Part shown: piece by piece, positions 45,033 through 53,832 of the stretch
How positions within the stretch are numbered: position 1 is the first letter of the stretch
Layout of the letters: every line of letters starts with the position of its first letter
NCBI RefSeq assembly: GCF_001976065.1
Contig: NZ_MNAH01000012.1
Location: 62,001-126,000 of the forward strand
DNA length: 64,000 nucleotides
DNA from: Pseudomonas putida
Lineage (GTDB): Bacteria > Pseudomonadota > Gammaproteobacteria > Pseudomonadales > Pseudomonadaceae
Reading direction: 5' to 3'
The notes under the pieces: generated by a model
The model's input: the letters and a program-made list of their open reading frames with translations, nothing else
Database searches by the model: none
Told to the model about the DNA's origin: nothing
Position numbers and translations under genes: made by a program

Positions 45033-46616
45033 TTGAGCGAACTTCTCAACCGCCGCCTGGCTCTGCTCGGCGAGCGCGCTAACCTCTCTCTGCTCGAACA
45101 GTGCCTTCACGGCATCGAACGTGAATGCCTGCGCGTGACCGATGAAGGTCGCCTGGCGCAAACGCCGCACCCGGAAGAATTGGGTTCCGCGCTGACCAAC
45201 GAACAGATCACCACCGACTATTCCGAGTCGCTGCTGGAGTTCATCACTCCTGCCCTGCCCGACCCGGCCGATACGCTGGCGAGCCTGGACAGCATTCACC
45301 GTTTTGCCTACAGCAAGCTCGGCAACGAATACCTGTGGAGCCCCTCGATGCCGTGTCCGTTGCCGGCCGAGGAAGATATCCCGATCGCCTACTACGGCAC
45401 GTCCAATATCGGTCAGCTCAAGTACGTCTACCGCAAGGGTCTGGCCCTGCGCTACGGCAAGACCATGCAGTGCATCGCCGGTATTCACTACAATTTTTCC
45501 CTGCCGGAGAAACTCTGGCCGCTGCTCAAGCAGGCCGAAGGTTTTGTCGGCACCGATCGCGACTATCAGTCGTCGTCCTATATCGCGCTGATCCGTAACT
45601 TCCGCCGCTACAGCTGGCTGCTGATGTATCTGTTCGGTGCCTCGCCGGCACTGGACGCCGGGTTCCTGCGCGGTCGTTCCCACCAGTTGGAACAGCTGGA
45701 TCCGGACACCCTGTACTTGCCGTACGCCACCAGCCTGCGCATGAGTGACCTGGGTTACCAGAGCAACGCCCAGGCCGGCCTGACGCCATGCTACAACGAC
45801 CTGAACAGCTACACCGACAGCCTGCGTAAAGCGGTGGCGACACCCTACGCGCCCTATGTCGAAGTCGGCACCCACCAGGATGGCGAGTGGGTCCAGCTCA
45901 ACACCAACATCCTGCAGATCGAAAACGAGTACTACTCCAACATTCGCCCGAAACGCGTGACCTACACCGGCGAGCGGCCGATCCAGGCGTTGATGGCCCG
46001 CGGCATCCAGTACGTCGAAGTGCGCTGCCTGGACATCAACCCGTTCCTGCCGATGGGCATCGACCTCACCGAATCGCGCTTCCTCGACGCATTCCTGCTG
46101 TACTGCGCGCTGAACGACAGCCCGCTCTTGACCAACACCAGCTGCGGCAATGCGACCTCCAACTTCCTCAGCGTGGTCAAGGAAGGTCGTCGCCCGGGCC
46201 TGCAATTGCAACGCGACGGGCAATCGGTCGACCTGAAAGAGTGGGCTGGCCAATTGCTGGAAAGCATTGCCCCGCTGGCCGCGCTGCTGGATCAGAGCCA
46301 TGGCGGCGATGCCCACAGCAAAGCGCTGGACGCGCAGATGGCCAAGGTCCAGAACCCTGCCCTGACGCCATCGGCCCAGGTACTGGCGGCAATGGCCGAG
46401 CACAAGGAAAGCTTTGCCCAATTCTCCCTGCGCCAGAGCCGTGCCCACGCCGAGTTTTTCCGTAGCGAGCCGTTGCCGGCCGAGGAACAGGCCAGGTTTG
46501 AGGAACTGGCGCGCTCGTCGCTGGCTCAGCAAGCGGAGCTGGAGCAGAACGAGGTCGGTGATTTCGATGTGTTTGTTGGGTCCTACCAGGCGAGCATCCT
46601 GGCGATCAGTAATTAA
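45033..46616 (+). CDS. gshA: Glutamate-cysteine ligase
   Basis: This 527-aa enzyme catalyses the first step of glutathione synthesis (gamma-glutamylcysteine from Glu, Cys and ATP). Family features are ERECLRVT, TTDYSESLLEFITP and GIHYNFSLPEK. I start at TTG 45033 (MSELLNRRLALLG), preceded by GAAGGAATC. This gives the usual Pseudomonas length. GTG at 45018 would place the RBS inside the coding region. Confidence 0.95.
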   Translation: MSELLNRRLALLGERANLSLLEQCLHGIERECLRVTDEGRLAQTPHPEELGSALTNEQITTDYSESLLEFITPALPDPADTLASLDSIHRFAYSKLGNEYLWSPSMPCPLPAEEDIPIAYYGTSNIGQLKYVYRKGLALRYGKTMQCIAGIHYNFSLPEKLWPLLKQAEGFVGTDRDYQSSSYIALIRNFRRYSWLLMYLFGASPALDAGFLRGRSHQLEQLDPDTLYLPYATSLRMSDLGYQSNAQAGLTPCYNDLNSYTDSLRKAVATPYAPYVEVGTHQDGEWVQLNTNILQIENEYYSNIRPKRVTYTGERPIQALMARGIQYVEVRCLDINPFLPMGIDLTESRFLDAFLLYCALNDSPLLTNTSCGNATSNFLSVVKEGRRPGLQLQRDGQSVDLKEWAGQLLESIAPLAALLDQSHGGDAHSKALDAQMAKVQNPALTPSAQVLAAMAEHKESFAQFSLRQSRAHAEFFRSEPLPAEEQARFEELARSSLAQQAELEQNEVGDFDVFVGSYQASILAISN

Positions 46617-46637
46617 ACAAAGATCACGCAAAACCAG

Positions 46638-46725
46638 TAGGCGCTGGCTTGTCGGGTCGCGGCAGCGAAGGCGGTGCAACCGTCACACCGCGCCGCCTGG
46701 TTCGCCGGCAAGCCAGCTCCTACAA
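46638..46725. repeat. REP pair (degenerate BIME)
   Basis: TAGGCGCTGGCTTGTCGG is loosely inverted as CCGGCAAGCCAGCTCCTA, of the TAGGAGC type. It lies between gshA and the tau promoter, and probably shields tau from gshA read-through. Confidence 0.75.
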
Positions 46726-46739
46726 AGATGCTCTTAGAA

Positions 46740-46800
46740 TTTTCCGCTCATAAGCTCATTCTAAAAAGTTATTTATTTTAGATTTCTTATATCATTTAGT
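46740..46800 (+). promoter_or_regulatory. Promoter region of tauABCD with AT-rich sulfur element
   Basis: This strongly AT-rich patch contains ATTCTAAAAAGTTA (46758-46771), followed by ATTTATTTTAGATTTC. Similar ATTC(C)TAAAAGTTA-like sequence occurs before sfnB (62050-62063), and TAATCTAAAAG before the cystine operon (about 58403-58413). CysB/Cbl-type activators bind AT-rich sites upstream of taurine genes in enterobacteria. The assignment here is inference. Confidence 0.45.
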
Positions 46801-46845
46801 CTCCTTTTCACGCCGACTCTCGGTCGCCTGACAAGGAGCTTCTCG

Positions 46846-47823
46846 ATGAAACTGAATTTCCCTCTTCGCTTGCTGGCGGCCGCCTCCCTGGCTGCGGCGA
46901 GTCTGTTCGCCCAGGCGGCCGACGTGACAGTCGCTTACCAGACCACCGTAGACCCGGCAAAAGTCGCCCAGGCCGACGGCGCGTATGAAAAAGCCACCAA
47001 GGCCGACATCCACTGGCGCAAATTCGATAACGGTGCCGACATCATCGCTGCCATCGCCTCGGGTGACGTGCAGATCGGCTACCTCGGTTCCAGCCCGCTG
47101 ACAGCCGCTATCACCCGCAAAGTACCGGTGGAAACCTTCCTGATCGCTACCCAGATCGGCGCCGCCGAAGCCCTGGTGGCGCGCGACGGTTCCGGGATCA
47201 AGACCCCGCAGGACCTGATCGGCAAGAAAATCGCCGTGCCGTTCGTGTCCACCGGTCACTACAGCCTGCTGGCCGCGCTGAAGCACTGGAACATCGACCC
47301 ATCGAAAGTCACCGTGCTCAACCTCGCTCCGCCCGCGATCATTGCCGCGTGGAAACGCGGTGACATTGACGCCACCTACGTGTGGGACCCGGCCCTGGGT
47401 GTGGCCAAGGAAAACGGCAAGGTGTTGATCACCTCCGGCGAACTGGCCAAGTTCGGCGCGCCGACCTTCGATGCCTGGATCGTGCGCAAGGACTTCGCCG
47501 AGAAGCACCCGGAAATCGTCACCGCGTTCGCCAAGGTCACTCTGGATGCCTACGCCGATTACCGCAAAGACCCACAGGCCTGGCTGGCCAATCAAGGCAA
47601 CGTCGACAAGCTGGTGAAACTGTCTGGCGCCAAGGCCAGTGACATTCCGCTGCTGCTGCAAGGCAACGTCTACCCGCTCGCGGCTGATCAAGTGATTACG
47701 CTGGGCGCGCCGACCACCAAGGCCATCACCGACACCGCCACGTTCCTCAAGGAACAAGGCAAGGTCGACGCTGTGCTGCCGGACTACGCGCCGTACGTCA
47801 GCGCCAAGTTCATCACGGATTGA
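46846..47823 (+). CDS. tauA: Taurine ABC transporter, periplasmic binding protein
   Basis: This 325-aa protein has a signal peptide (cleavage near AQA-AD). It is followed by a two-lobed binding protein of the TauA/SsuA type (VTVAYQTTVDPAKVAQADGAYEKAT, GYLGSSPLTAAITRKVPVETF, DATYVWDPALGVAKENGK). It captures taurine or related sulfonates in the periplasm. An AAGGAG RBS precedes the ATG. It is the first gene of tauABCD. Confidence 0.95.
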   Translation: MKLNFPLRLLAAASLAAASLFAQAADVTVAYQTTVDPAKVAQADGAYEKATKADIHWRKFDNGADIIAAIASGDVQIGYLGSSPLTAAITRKVPVETFLIATQIGAAEALVARDGSGIKTPQDLIGKKIAVPFVSTGHYSLLAALKHWNIDPSKVTVLNLAPPAIIAAWKRGDIDATYVWDPALGVAKENGKVLITSGELAKFGAPTFDAWIVRKDFAEKHPEIVTAFAKVTLDAYADYRKDPQAWLANQGNVDKLVKLSGAKASDIPLLLQGNVYPLAADQVITLGAPTTKAITDTATFLKEQGKVDAVLPDYAPYVSAKFITD

Positions 47824-47839
47824 TCGGGGGTTAATGACG

Positions 47840-48634
47840 ATGGCTTTGCTACAGCTGGAGCGCATCAGCGCACAGTACCCCGGCAGCCCTGCACCTGTGC
47901 TGGCGGATATTTCCCTGACCCTCGGCCCCCGGCAGTTGCTGGTGGCCCTCGGCCCGTCCGGCAGTGGCAAGACTTCATTGTTGAACCTGATTGCCGGTTT
48001 CGTCGAGCCCAGCGCCGGGCGCATCACCCTTGACGGTGTGCCGGTCAAAGGCCCAAGCGCCGAACGCGGCGTGGTGTTTCAGGATGACGCCCTGTTGCCA
48101 TGGCAGGACGTGCTGGCCAACGTCGGCTTCGGCCTGGAACTGGCCGGCATCGCCCGGGAAAAACGCGAGGTGCGCGCCAGGGAAATGCTGGCGCTGGTGG
48201 ATCTATCCGGCTTTGAAAGTCGCCGCATCTGGCAACTTTCGGGTGGCCAGAAGCAACGTGTCGGCCTGGCCCGCGCGCTTGCTGCCGACCCTCGCGTATT
48301 GCTGATGGACGAACCCTTCGGCGCCCTCGACGCCTTCACCCGCGAACAGATGCAGGAGCTGCTGCTGCAAGTCTGGCGGCGCACCGCCAAGCCGGTGTTC
48401 CTGATTACCCACGACATTGAAGAAGCGGTGTTCCTTGCCACGGACCTGATTCTACTGGCACCCGATCCCGGGCAGATCGTCGAACGTCTGCAGCTGGATT
48501 TCGGCCAGCGCTACGCCGCAGGTGAGTCGGCACGGTCGATCAAGTCCGATCCGCGTTTTATCGAAACCCGCGAACACGTGCTCGCCAAAGTGTTCTCCCA
48601 ACGCAGCGCCGCCCAGCGGCAGGAGCGCGCATGA
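47840..48634 (+). CDS. tauB: Taurine ABC transporter, ATPase
   Basis: This 264-aa ATPase has Walker A GPSGSGKTS, signature LSGGQKQR, Walker B LLMDEPFGALD and the H-loop ITHDIEEAVFLATD typical of nitrate/sulfonate/taurine ATPases. The start at 47840 is spaced nine bases from GGGGG. ATG 47834 would be too close. It overlaps tauC by four bases. Confidence 0.95.
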   Translation: MALLQLERISAQYPGSPAPVLADISLTLGPRQLLVALGPSGSGKTSLLNLIAGFVEPSAGRITLDGVPVKGPSAERGVVFQDDALLPWQDVLANVGFGLELAGIAREKREVRAREMLALVDLSGFESRRIWQLSGGQKQRVGLARALAADPRVLLMDEPFGALDAFTREQMQELLLQVWRRTAKPVFLITHDIEEAVFLATDLILLAPDPGQIVERLQLDFGQRYAAGESARSIKSDPRFIETREHVLAKVFSQRSAAQRQERA

Positions 48635-49464
48635 GCAGCTACGAAATTCCCGCCGCGGCAGTCAAGCCAGGCTCCGCGATCACTCCGCTGCGTCGCAGTT
48701 TGAGCACTCGCTGGATCAGCGTGCTGACGCTGGTCGCGCTCGTGGTCATTTGGTGGGCCGTCACCGCCACTGGAACGATCGAGCCGCTGTTTCTGCCGCC
48801 ACCGTCCGACGTGCTGCAAAAGGGGTGGCTGCTGGTCACCAGCGGCTACATGGATTCAACTTTGTGGCAGCACTTGGGCGCGAGCCTGAGCCGCATCGGC
48901 CTGGGCCTCGGCTTCGCAGTACTGACCGCCGTGCCGGTGGGCATTGCCATCGGCGCCAACCGTATTGCCCGTGGCGTGCTCGATCCGCTGATCGAGTTCT
49001 ACCGCCCTATTCCACCGCTGGCCTACCTGCCGCTGATCGTAATCTGGTGCGGCATCGGTGAGTTGTCGAAGGTGCTGTTGATCTACCTGGCCATTTTCGC
49101 GCCGATCGCCATCGCTACAGCGACCGGTGTGCGAACCGTCGACCCGGCCAAGTTGCGTGCCGCGCAGTCACTGGGTGCGACCCGCGCGCAGTTGATCCGC
49201 CATGTGATTCTGCCAAGCGCCTTGCCGGATATCTTGACGGGCGTGCGCATTGGCCTTGGTGTCGGTTGGTCGACACTGGTGGCCGCCGAACTGATCGCCG
49301 CCACCAGCGGCTTGGGCTTCATGGTGCAGTCGGCTGCGCAGTTCCTGGTCACCGATGTGGTGGTGCTGGGGATTCTGGTGATTGCGCTGATCGCTTTCGC
49401 CATGGAAATGGGCCTGCGCGCCCTGCAGCGCAAGCTGGTGCCATGGCACGGCCAGGCTCACTGA
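48631..49464 (+). CDS. tauC: Taurine ABC transporter, permease
   Basis: This 277-aa inner-membrane permease has about six segments. It carries the coupling motif AAQSLGATRAQLIRHVILPSALPDILTG and the TauC/SsuC signature FYRPIPPLAYLPLIVIWCG. It overlaps tauB as ATGA. A REP pair follows before tauD. Confidence 0.95.
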   Translation: MSSYEIPAAAVKPGSAITPLRRSLSTRWISVLTLVALVVIWWAVTATGTIEPLFLPPPSDVLQKGWLLVTSGYMDSTLWQHLGASLSRIGLGLGFAVLTAVPVGIAIGANRIARGVLDPLIEFYRPIPPLAYLPLIVIWCGIGELSKVLLIYLAIFAPIAIATATGVRTVDPAKLRAAQSLGATRAQLIRHVILPSALPDILTGVRIGLGVGWSTLVAAELIAATSGLGFMVQSAAQFLVTDVVVLGILVIALIAFAMEMGLRALQRKLVPWHGQAH

Positions 49465-49472
49465 TTTTCAAA

Positions 49473-49560
49473 TGTGCGAGCGGGCTTGCTCGCGAAAGCG
49501 GTGTGACAGTCACTTTTCATTGCCTGACAGGCTGCATTCGCGAGCAAGCCCGCTCCCACA
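49473..49560. repeat. REP pair (BIME) inside the tau operon
   Basis: TGTGCGAGCGGGCTTGCTCG is inverted as CGAGCAAGCCCGCTCCCACA, between tauC and tauD. Its position within an otherwise tight operon could stabilise the tauABC message or reduce tauD expression. Confidence 0.9.
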
Positions 49561-49594
49561 AACAGCTCGACCGCCCGAATTGAAGAGAACCACC

Positions 49595-50437
49595 ATGAGC
49601 AACCTGACCATCGTCCCCCTCAGCTCGGCCCTCGGCGCGCAAATCAGCGGCGTCGACGTCAGCCAGCCACTGAACCTGGAACAACGCGACGCCATCGAGC
49701 AGGCGCTGCTCAAGCATCAGGTGCTGTTCTTCCGCGACCAGCCGATCACGCCGCAGCAGCAGGCGCGATTCGCCGCCAACTTCGGCGACCTGCACATTCA
49801 CCCGATCTACCCGAACGTACCGGAACAACCGGAAGTGCTGATCCTCGACACCGCCGTCACTGACGTGCGCGACAACGCGATCTGGCACACCGACGTGACC
49901 TTCCTGCCGACCCCGGCCATGGGCGCGGTACTCAGTGCCAAGCTGCTGCCCGAGTTTGGCGGCGATACTCTGTGGGCCAGTGGAATTGCGGCGTACGAAG
50001 CCTTGTCTGCACCGCTGAAAAGCCTGCTCGAAGGGCTGACGGCCACCCACGACTTCACCCGCTCGTTTCCTCTGGAGCGCTATGGCAACTCGCCTGAAGC
50101 GCTGGCCCAATGGGAGCAAGCCCGGCGCAAGAATCCACCGCTTTCACACCCGGTGATTCGCACGCATCCGCTGAGCGGGCGTCGCTCGCTGTTCGTCAAC
50201 GAGGGCTTCACCTCGAAGATCAACGAGCTGTCGGACACCGAGAGCGAGGCGATCCTGAAGTTCCTGTTCGCCCATGCGACCCGGCCGGAATTCACCATTC
50301 GCTGGCGCTGGCAGCAAGACGACATCGCGTTCTGGGACAACCGCGTAACCCAACATTACGCGGTGGATGACTACCGCCCGGCGCGGCGAGTGATGCAGCG
50401 GGCGACGGTGTTGGGGGATGTGCCGTTCTTCCGCTGA
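49595..50437 (+). CDS. tauD: Taurine dioxygenase
   Basis: This 280-aa Fe(II)/2-oxoglutarate dioxygenase converts taurine to aminoacetaldehyde and sulfite. The iron facial triad is visible: H98 and D100 (WHTDVTF), and the distal His in VTQHYAVDDYRP. The 2-oxoglutarate-binding Arg is in the same C-terminal stretch. The start at 49595 follows GAAGAGAAC; the frame from 49472 is rejected because it runs through the REP. Confidence 0.95.
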   Translation: MSNLTIVPLSSALGAQISGVDVSQPLNLEQRDAIEQALLKHQVLFFRDQPITPQQQARFAANFGDLHIHPIYPNVPEQPEVLILDTAVTDVRDNAIWHTDVTFLPTPAMGAVLSAKLLPEFGGDTLWASGIAAYEALSAPLKSLLEGLTATHDFTRSFPLERYGNSPEALAQWEQARRKNPPLSHPVIRTHPLSGRRSLFVNEGFTSKINELSDTESEAILKFLFAHATRPEFTIRWRWQQDDIAFWDNRVTQHYAVDDYRPARRVMQRATVLGDVPFFR

Positions 50438-50440
50438 TCC

Positions 50441-50471
50441 GATCGTTCCCATGCTCTGCGTGGGAACGATC
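50441..50471. terminator. GCGTGGGAACG-type hairpin, likely bidirectional terminator
   Basis: GATCGTTCCCA (50441-50451) pairs with TGGGAACGATC (50461-50471), loop TGCTCTGCG. It is a core copy of the repeat at 39413 and 56025. It lies between convergent tauD and the aldo-keto reductase gene. There is no T-run, so its termination role is uncertain. Confidence 0.5.
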
Positions 50472-50483
50472 ACGCCTGAACGC

Positions 50484-51521
50484 TTACTCAGCCGTCGAAG
50501 GTTTCTCCCAAAGATTGATCCCACCCTCTTGGGCAAACCGGTCAATCTCCGCCAGCTCCTCAGCACTGAAGCTCAAGTTCTTCAACGCCCCGACGTTCTC
50601 GATGATCTGCTCCGGCCGGCTCGCACCAATCAGTGCCGAAGTCACCCGTGGGTCACGCAGGGTCCAGGCCAGTGCCAGTTGCGCCAGGCTCTGACCACGA
50701 CGCCTGGCGATCTCGTTGAGGGCACGCACGTGGGCGATGTTGGCTTCGGACAAGTGCGAGGCCTGCAATGAACCGCCGCCCGGACGATTGACCCGCGCAT
50801 CCGCCGGCACGCCGTTGAGGTACTTGTCCGTCAGCAGACCCTGGGCAAGCGGCGTGAACGCAATGACGCCGGTGCCGAGTTCGTCGGTGGTGTCCAACAG
50901 GTCTTTTTCCACCCAGCGGTTAAGCAGGTTGTAAGCCGGTTGATGAATCAGCAGCGGTACTTTCCACTCTTTGAGCAGCGCCGCCATTTCCCGGGTTTTC
51001 ACCCCGGAGTAAGACGAGATGCCGATGTACAAGGCCTTGCCCTGTTGCACCGCCGTTGCCAATGCGCTGGCAGTTTCCTCGAGCGGGGTGTCCGGGTCGA
51101 AACGATGGGAATAGAAAATATCCACATAGTCCAGCCCCAAGCGCTGCAGGCTCTGGTCGAGGCTGGCAAGCACGTACTTGCGCGATCCGCCGCCCTGACC
51201 GTACGGGCCAGGCCACATGTCCCAACCGGCCTTGCTGGAAATGATCAACTCGTCGCGGTACTGCTTGAAGTCTTCACGCAGCAAACGACCGAAATTGATC
51301 TCGGCACTGCCGTACGGCGGGCCGTAGTTGTTGGCCAGGTCGAAATGGTTGATCCCCAAATCGAACGCCGTTCGCAACAATGCACGCTGTATGTCTATCG
51401 GTGTGCTGTCGCCGAAGTTGTGCCACAGGCCCAGGGACAATGCCGGCAGTACCAGACCGCTGCGACCCACGCGGCGGTAAGGGATGGAGTCATAGCGGTT
51501 TTCGGCAGCGGTGTAGGTCAT
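50484..51521 (-). CDS. Aldo/keto reductase (YghZ/L-GAP reductase-like)
   Basis: This 345-aa NADPH-dependent aldo-keto reductase has the barrel catalytic residues Asp (FDLANNYGPPYGSAE), Tyr in the same segment, Lys (IISSKAGWDMW) and His (DIFYSHRFDPDTPLEE). The family resembles E. coli YghZ, which reduces L-glyceraldehyde 3-phosphate and methylglyoxal. The start at 51521 has AGAGGATT upstream; the frame from 51599 is rejected. It may be monocistronic. Confidence 0.9.
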   Translation of the reverse strand: MTYTAAENRYDSIPYRRVGRSGLVLPALSLGLWHNFGDSTPIDIQRALLRTAFDLGINHFDLANNYGPPYGSAEINFGRLLREDFKQYRDELIISSKAGWDMWPGPYGQGGGSRKYVLASLDQSLQRLGLDYVDIFYSHRFDPDTPLEETASALATAVQQGKALYIGISSYSGVKTREMAALLKEWKVPLLIHQPAYNLLNRWVEKDLLDTTDELGTGVIAFTPLAQGLLTDKYLNGVPADARVNRPGGGSLQASHLSEANIAHVRALNEIARRRGQSLAQLALAWTLRDPRVTSALIGASRPEQIIENVGALKNLSFSAEELAEIDRFAQEGGINLWEKPSTAE

Positions 51522-51649
51522 CGAATCCTCTCTTGTCTGTCTTGAATCTGGTCTCGACTGCTTCGCCAGTCGCCCAGCATACGCCCAGACACTCGCCAAA
51601 AAACCACAGACTCGAGCAATTGCTGAAACGTTTCACAAACGATCCAATG

Positions 51650-52540
51650 TCACTGCGTCCCCGCAAACACCTCCCCCAACCAATCCACAAACACCCGAAC
51701 CCGTGGCGACATGTGTCGGTTGTGCGGATACAGCACTGAAACCGGCATGGGTGGCGGCGGTGTGTCGGTGAGGATTTCCTTGACCAGGCCCTGGGCGATC
51801 TGCGCCTCCATGCGGTAGTGCGGGCACTGGATCAGGCCCAGTCCGGCAATCGCCGAGGCGGCATAGATTTGCGCGCCGAATACCGAAACGGCGCCCTCGA
51901 TGGCGACCTCCCTGAGTTCACCCTCGACCATGAACTGGAACGGGAACAACTTGGCGGTGGTGCGCGAGACGTAGTTCACCGCACGGTGGTTTTTCAGGTC
52001 GTCGAGGTTTGTCGGTTCGCCGTGTTGACGCAGGTAGGCCGGGCTGGCGCAGGTGATTTGGCGCAGGTTGGCGACGCGTTTACCAATCAGCGTGGAATCG
52101 CCAAGGGTACCGGCGCGCAGCACGCAATCGACGCCTTCGCTGATCAGATCAACGTGGCGGTCGGCCTCGCTGATGGACAGTTCGATGTCCGGGTAGCGCA
52201 CCATGAATTGCGGTAAGGCCGGGATCACGAAATGTTTGCCCAAGGTGCCGTGCAAATCGACGCGCAGCCGACCTTTGGGCGCCACGCTGCGAAACGCCAG
52301 TTCCGCTTCTTCCAACTCTGCGAGCAATTGCACACAGCGCTGGTAGTACGCCTCGCCATCCAGCGTAGGACGCACCTTGCGTGTGCTGCGCTCGAGCAAT
52401 CGGGTACCGAGCCAGGCTTCGAACTGATTCAGCGTATGGGTCAGCGTTGCGCGCGGCAGGTTCAGGTCATCCGCCGCCTGGGTGAAGCTGCTGCGCTCGT
52501 AGATGCGCACGAACACCTTCATGGCTTTGACTTGATCCAC
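51650..52540 (-). CDS. LysR-family transcriptional regulator
   Basis: This 296-aa regulator has an HTH (FVRIYERSSFTQAADDLNLPRATLTHTLNQFEAWLG) and a substrate-binding-like domain of the CrgA/NmcR subgroup. The start is GTG at 52540 (MDQVKAMKVF), preceded by AAGGAG. ATG at 52522 is an alternative. It diverges from the SDR gene at 52660 and probably regulates it. Confidence 0.92.
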   Translation of the reverse strand: MDQVKAMKVFVRIYERSSFTQAADDLNLPRATLTHTLNQFEAWLGTRLLERSTRKVRPTLDGEAYYQRCVQLLAELEEAELAFRSVAPKGRLRVDLHGTLGKHFVIPALPQFMVRYPDIELSISEADRHVDLISEGVDCVLRAGTLGDSTLIGKRVANLRQITCASPAYLRQHGEPTNLDDLKNHRAVNYVSRTTAKLFPFQFMVEGELREVAIEGAVSVFGAQIYAASAIAGLGLIQCPHYRMEAQIAQGLVKEILTDTPPPPMPVSVLYPHNRHMSPRVRVFVDWLGEVFAGTQ

Positions 52541-52659
52541 CCTGGGCTCCTTCGCTCGATTGTTGGCGATTATTGAACAGTCAAGGCAACTCTCGTGCAT
52601 TTATCGGCCAGAGTAAACATGTGAGATTGGCCCCACACCCCATCGACAGGAACATCGCC

Positions 52660-53400
52660 ATGACTACTCAAACTTCCCGGGTTGCCCTCGTGACCGGCGC
52701 CTCCCGCGGCATCGGCGCGGTCATTGCCAGGCAACTGGCCAGCGAAGGTTTCGCCGTCGCCATCAACTACGCCAACAGTGCCAGCGAAGCCTCAAGACTG
52801 GTGGTGGAGTTACGTCAGGCTGGCCGTCAAGCCATAGCGATCAAGGCGGACGTGGCCAGTGCCGACGACGTGCGCCGGATGTTCGATGAGACCGAGACAC
52901 AACTGGGCAAGGTCGACGTGCTGGTGAACAACGCCGGCATCCTCAAGGTCATGCCGCTGGCGCAACACAGCGATGAATTGTTCGAGCAGAATTTCAACAT
53001 CCATGCCCGCGGTACCTTCAACACCCTGCGCGAAGCCGCCACGCGCCTGAACAACGGCGGGCGGATCATCAACTTCTCCAGCAGTACCGTCGGCCTGAAC
53101 CTGCCGGGTTATGCGGTGTACATTGCCAGCAAGGCGGCGGTGGAATCCTTGACCCAGGTGTTTGCCAAGGAAATGCGCGGGCGCGATATCACGGTCAATG
53201 CCGTGGCGCCTGGGCCGGTGGCGACCGATTTGTTCCTGCACGGCAAGAGCGAAGAGCAGATCCAGAACTTCGCGAATATGGCGCCGCTGGAGCGTCTTGG
53301 GCAACCAGAAGATATTGCCCGGGTGGTGTCTTTTCTGGTCGGGCCGGAATCGGCATGGGTCAATGGGCAGATTTTGCGGGTGAATGGCGGATTGGTTTAA
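52660..53400 (+). CDS. Short-chain dehydrogenase/reductase
   Basis: This 246-aa SDR has TGASRGIG, NNAG, the catalytic Ser (INFSSS) and an intact YIASK motif. It resembles 3-oxoacyl-ACP-reductase-type and aldose/alcohol SDRs. The start at 52660 follows AGGAACA; the frame from 52573 is rejected. It is divergent from the LysR gene by about 119 bp, so the two likely form a regulator-target pair. Confidence 0.9.
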   Translation: MTTQTSRVALVTGASRGIGAVIARQLASEGFAVAINYANSASEASRLVVELRQAGRQAIAIKADVASADDVRRMFDETETQLGKVDVLVNNAGILKVMPLAQHSDELFEQNFNIHARGTFNTLREAATRLNNGGRIINFSSSTVGLNLPGYAVYIASKAAVESLTQVFAKEMRGRDITVNAVAPGPVATDLFLHGKSEEQIQNFANMAPLERLGQPEDIARVVSFLVGPESAWVNGQILRVNGGLV

Positions 53401-53426
53401 CTATGCTCAAACCTGTACCGAGGTGA

Positions 53427-53527
53427 CCCCTTCGCGAGCAAGCCCGCTCCCACATCGATCCCGGTTGCTCACAAGATGAGTGTTCAAAGGAGATAACCTG
53501 TGGGAGCGGGCTTGCTCGCGAAGGGGG
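53427..53527. repeat. REP pair (BIME)
   Basis: CCCCTTCGCGAGCAAGCCCG and CGGGCTTGCTCGCGAAGGGG are inverted, with about 44 bp between the REP units. It lies just upstream of the small membrane protein gene. Confidence 0.9.
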
Positions 53528-53565
53528 CCGACCAGTCAATACACATCCGGCAGGCAAAACACACC

Positions 53566-53826
53566 ATGCACACCACCATCATCATCGCTTTCGGCCTGAT
53601 CCTGCTTACCCTGATGCTGTACATCGGCGAAAAGATCGGCTTCCCCCGCCAGGTCCTCGCCTACAGTTTCATCGTGCTCTGGCTGGCCCTGACGCTGATC
53701 AATGGTGCGGTGGGCATGGTGCATGCCGGCCAGCCGTTGGGCACGGAACTGGTGGTTGGCAGCGCCGTGTTCGGTATCCCGGTGGCGGCGCTGGTGTTGT
53801 TCATGGTGTTGAGCACCGAGGCCTAG
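53566..53826 (+). CDS. Small inner-membrane protein
   Basis: This 86-aa protein has three hydrophobic stretches (about 4-20, 30-48 and 57-80) and no signal peptide. The frame from 53500 runs through a REP and is rejected. ATG 53566 has only a weak RBS. It is convergent with betT and only six bases from its stop. I do not recognise it. The long hydrophobic content and open frame support a real gene. Confidence 0.7.
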   Translation: MHTTIIIAFGLILLTLMLYIGEKIGFPRQVLAYSFIVLWLALTLINGAVGMVHAGQPLGTELVVGSAVFGIPVAALVLFMVLSTEA

Positions 53827-53832
53827 GCCCGT

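Noticed and set aside
44766..46679. A 637-codon minus-strand ORF opposite gshA
   Set aside because: The reverse frame covers gshA and also runs through REP sequence. No protein features are seen.
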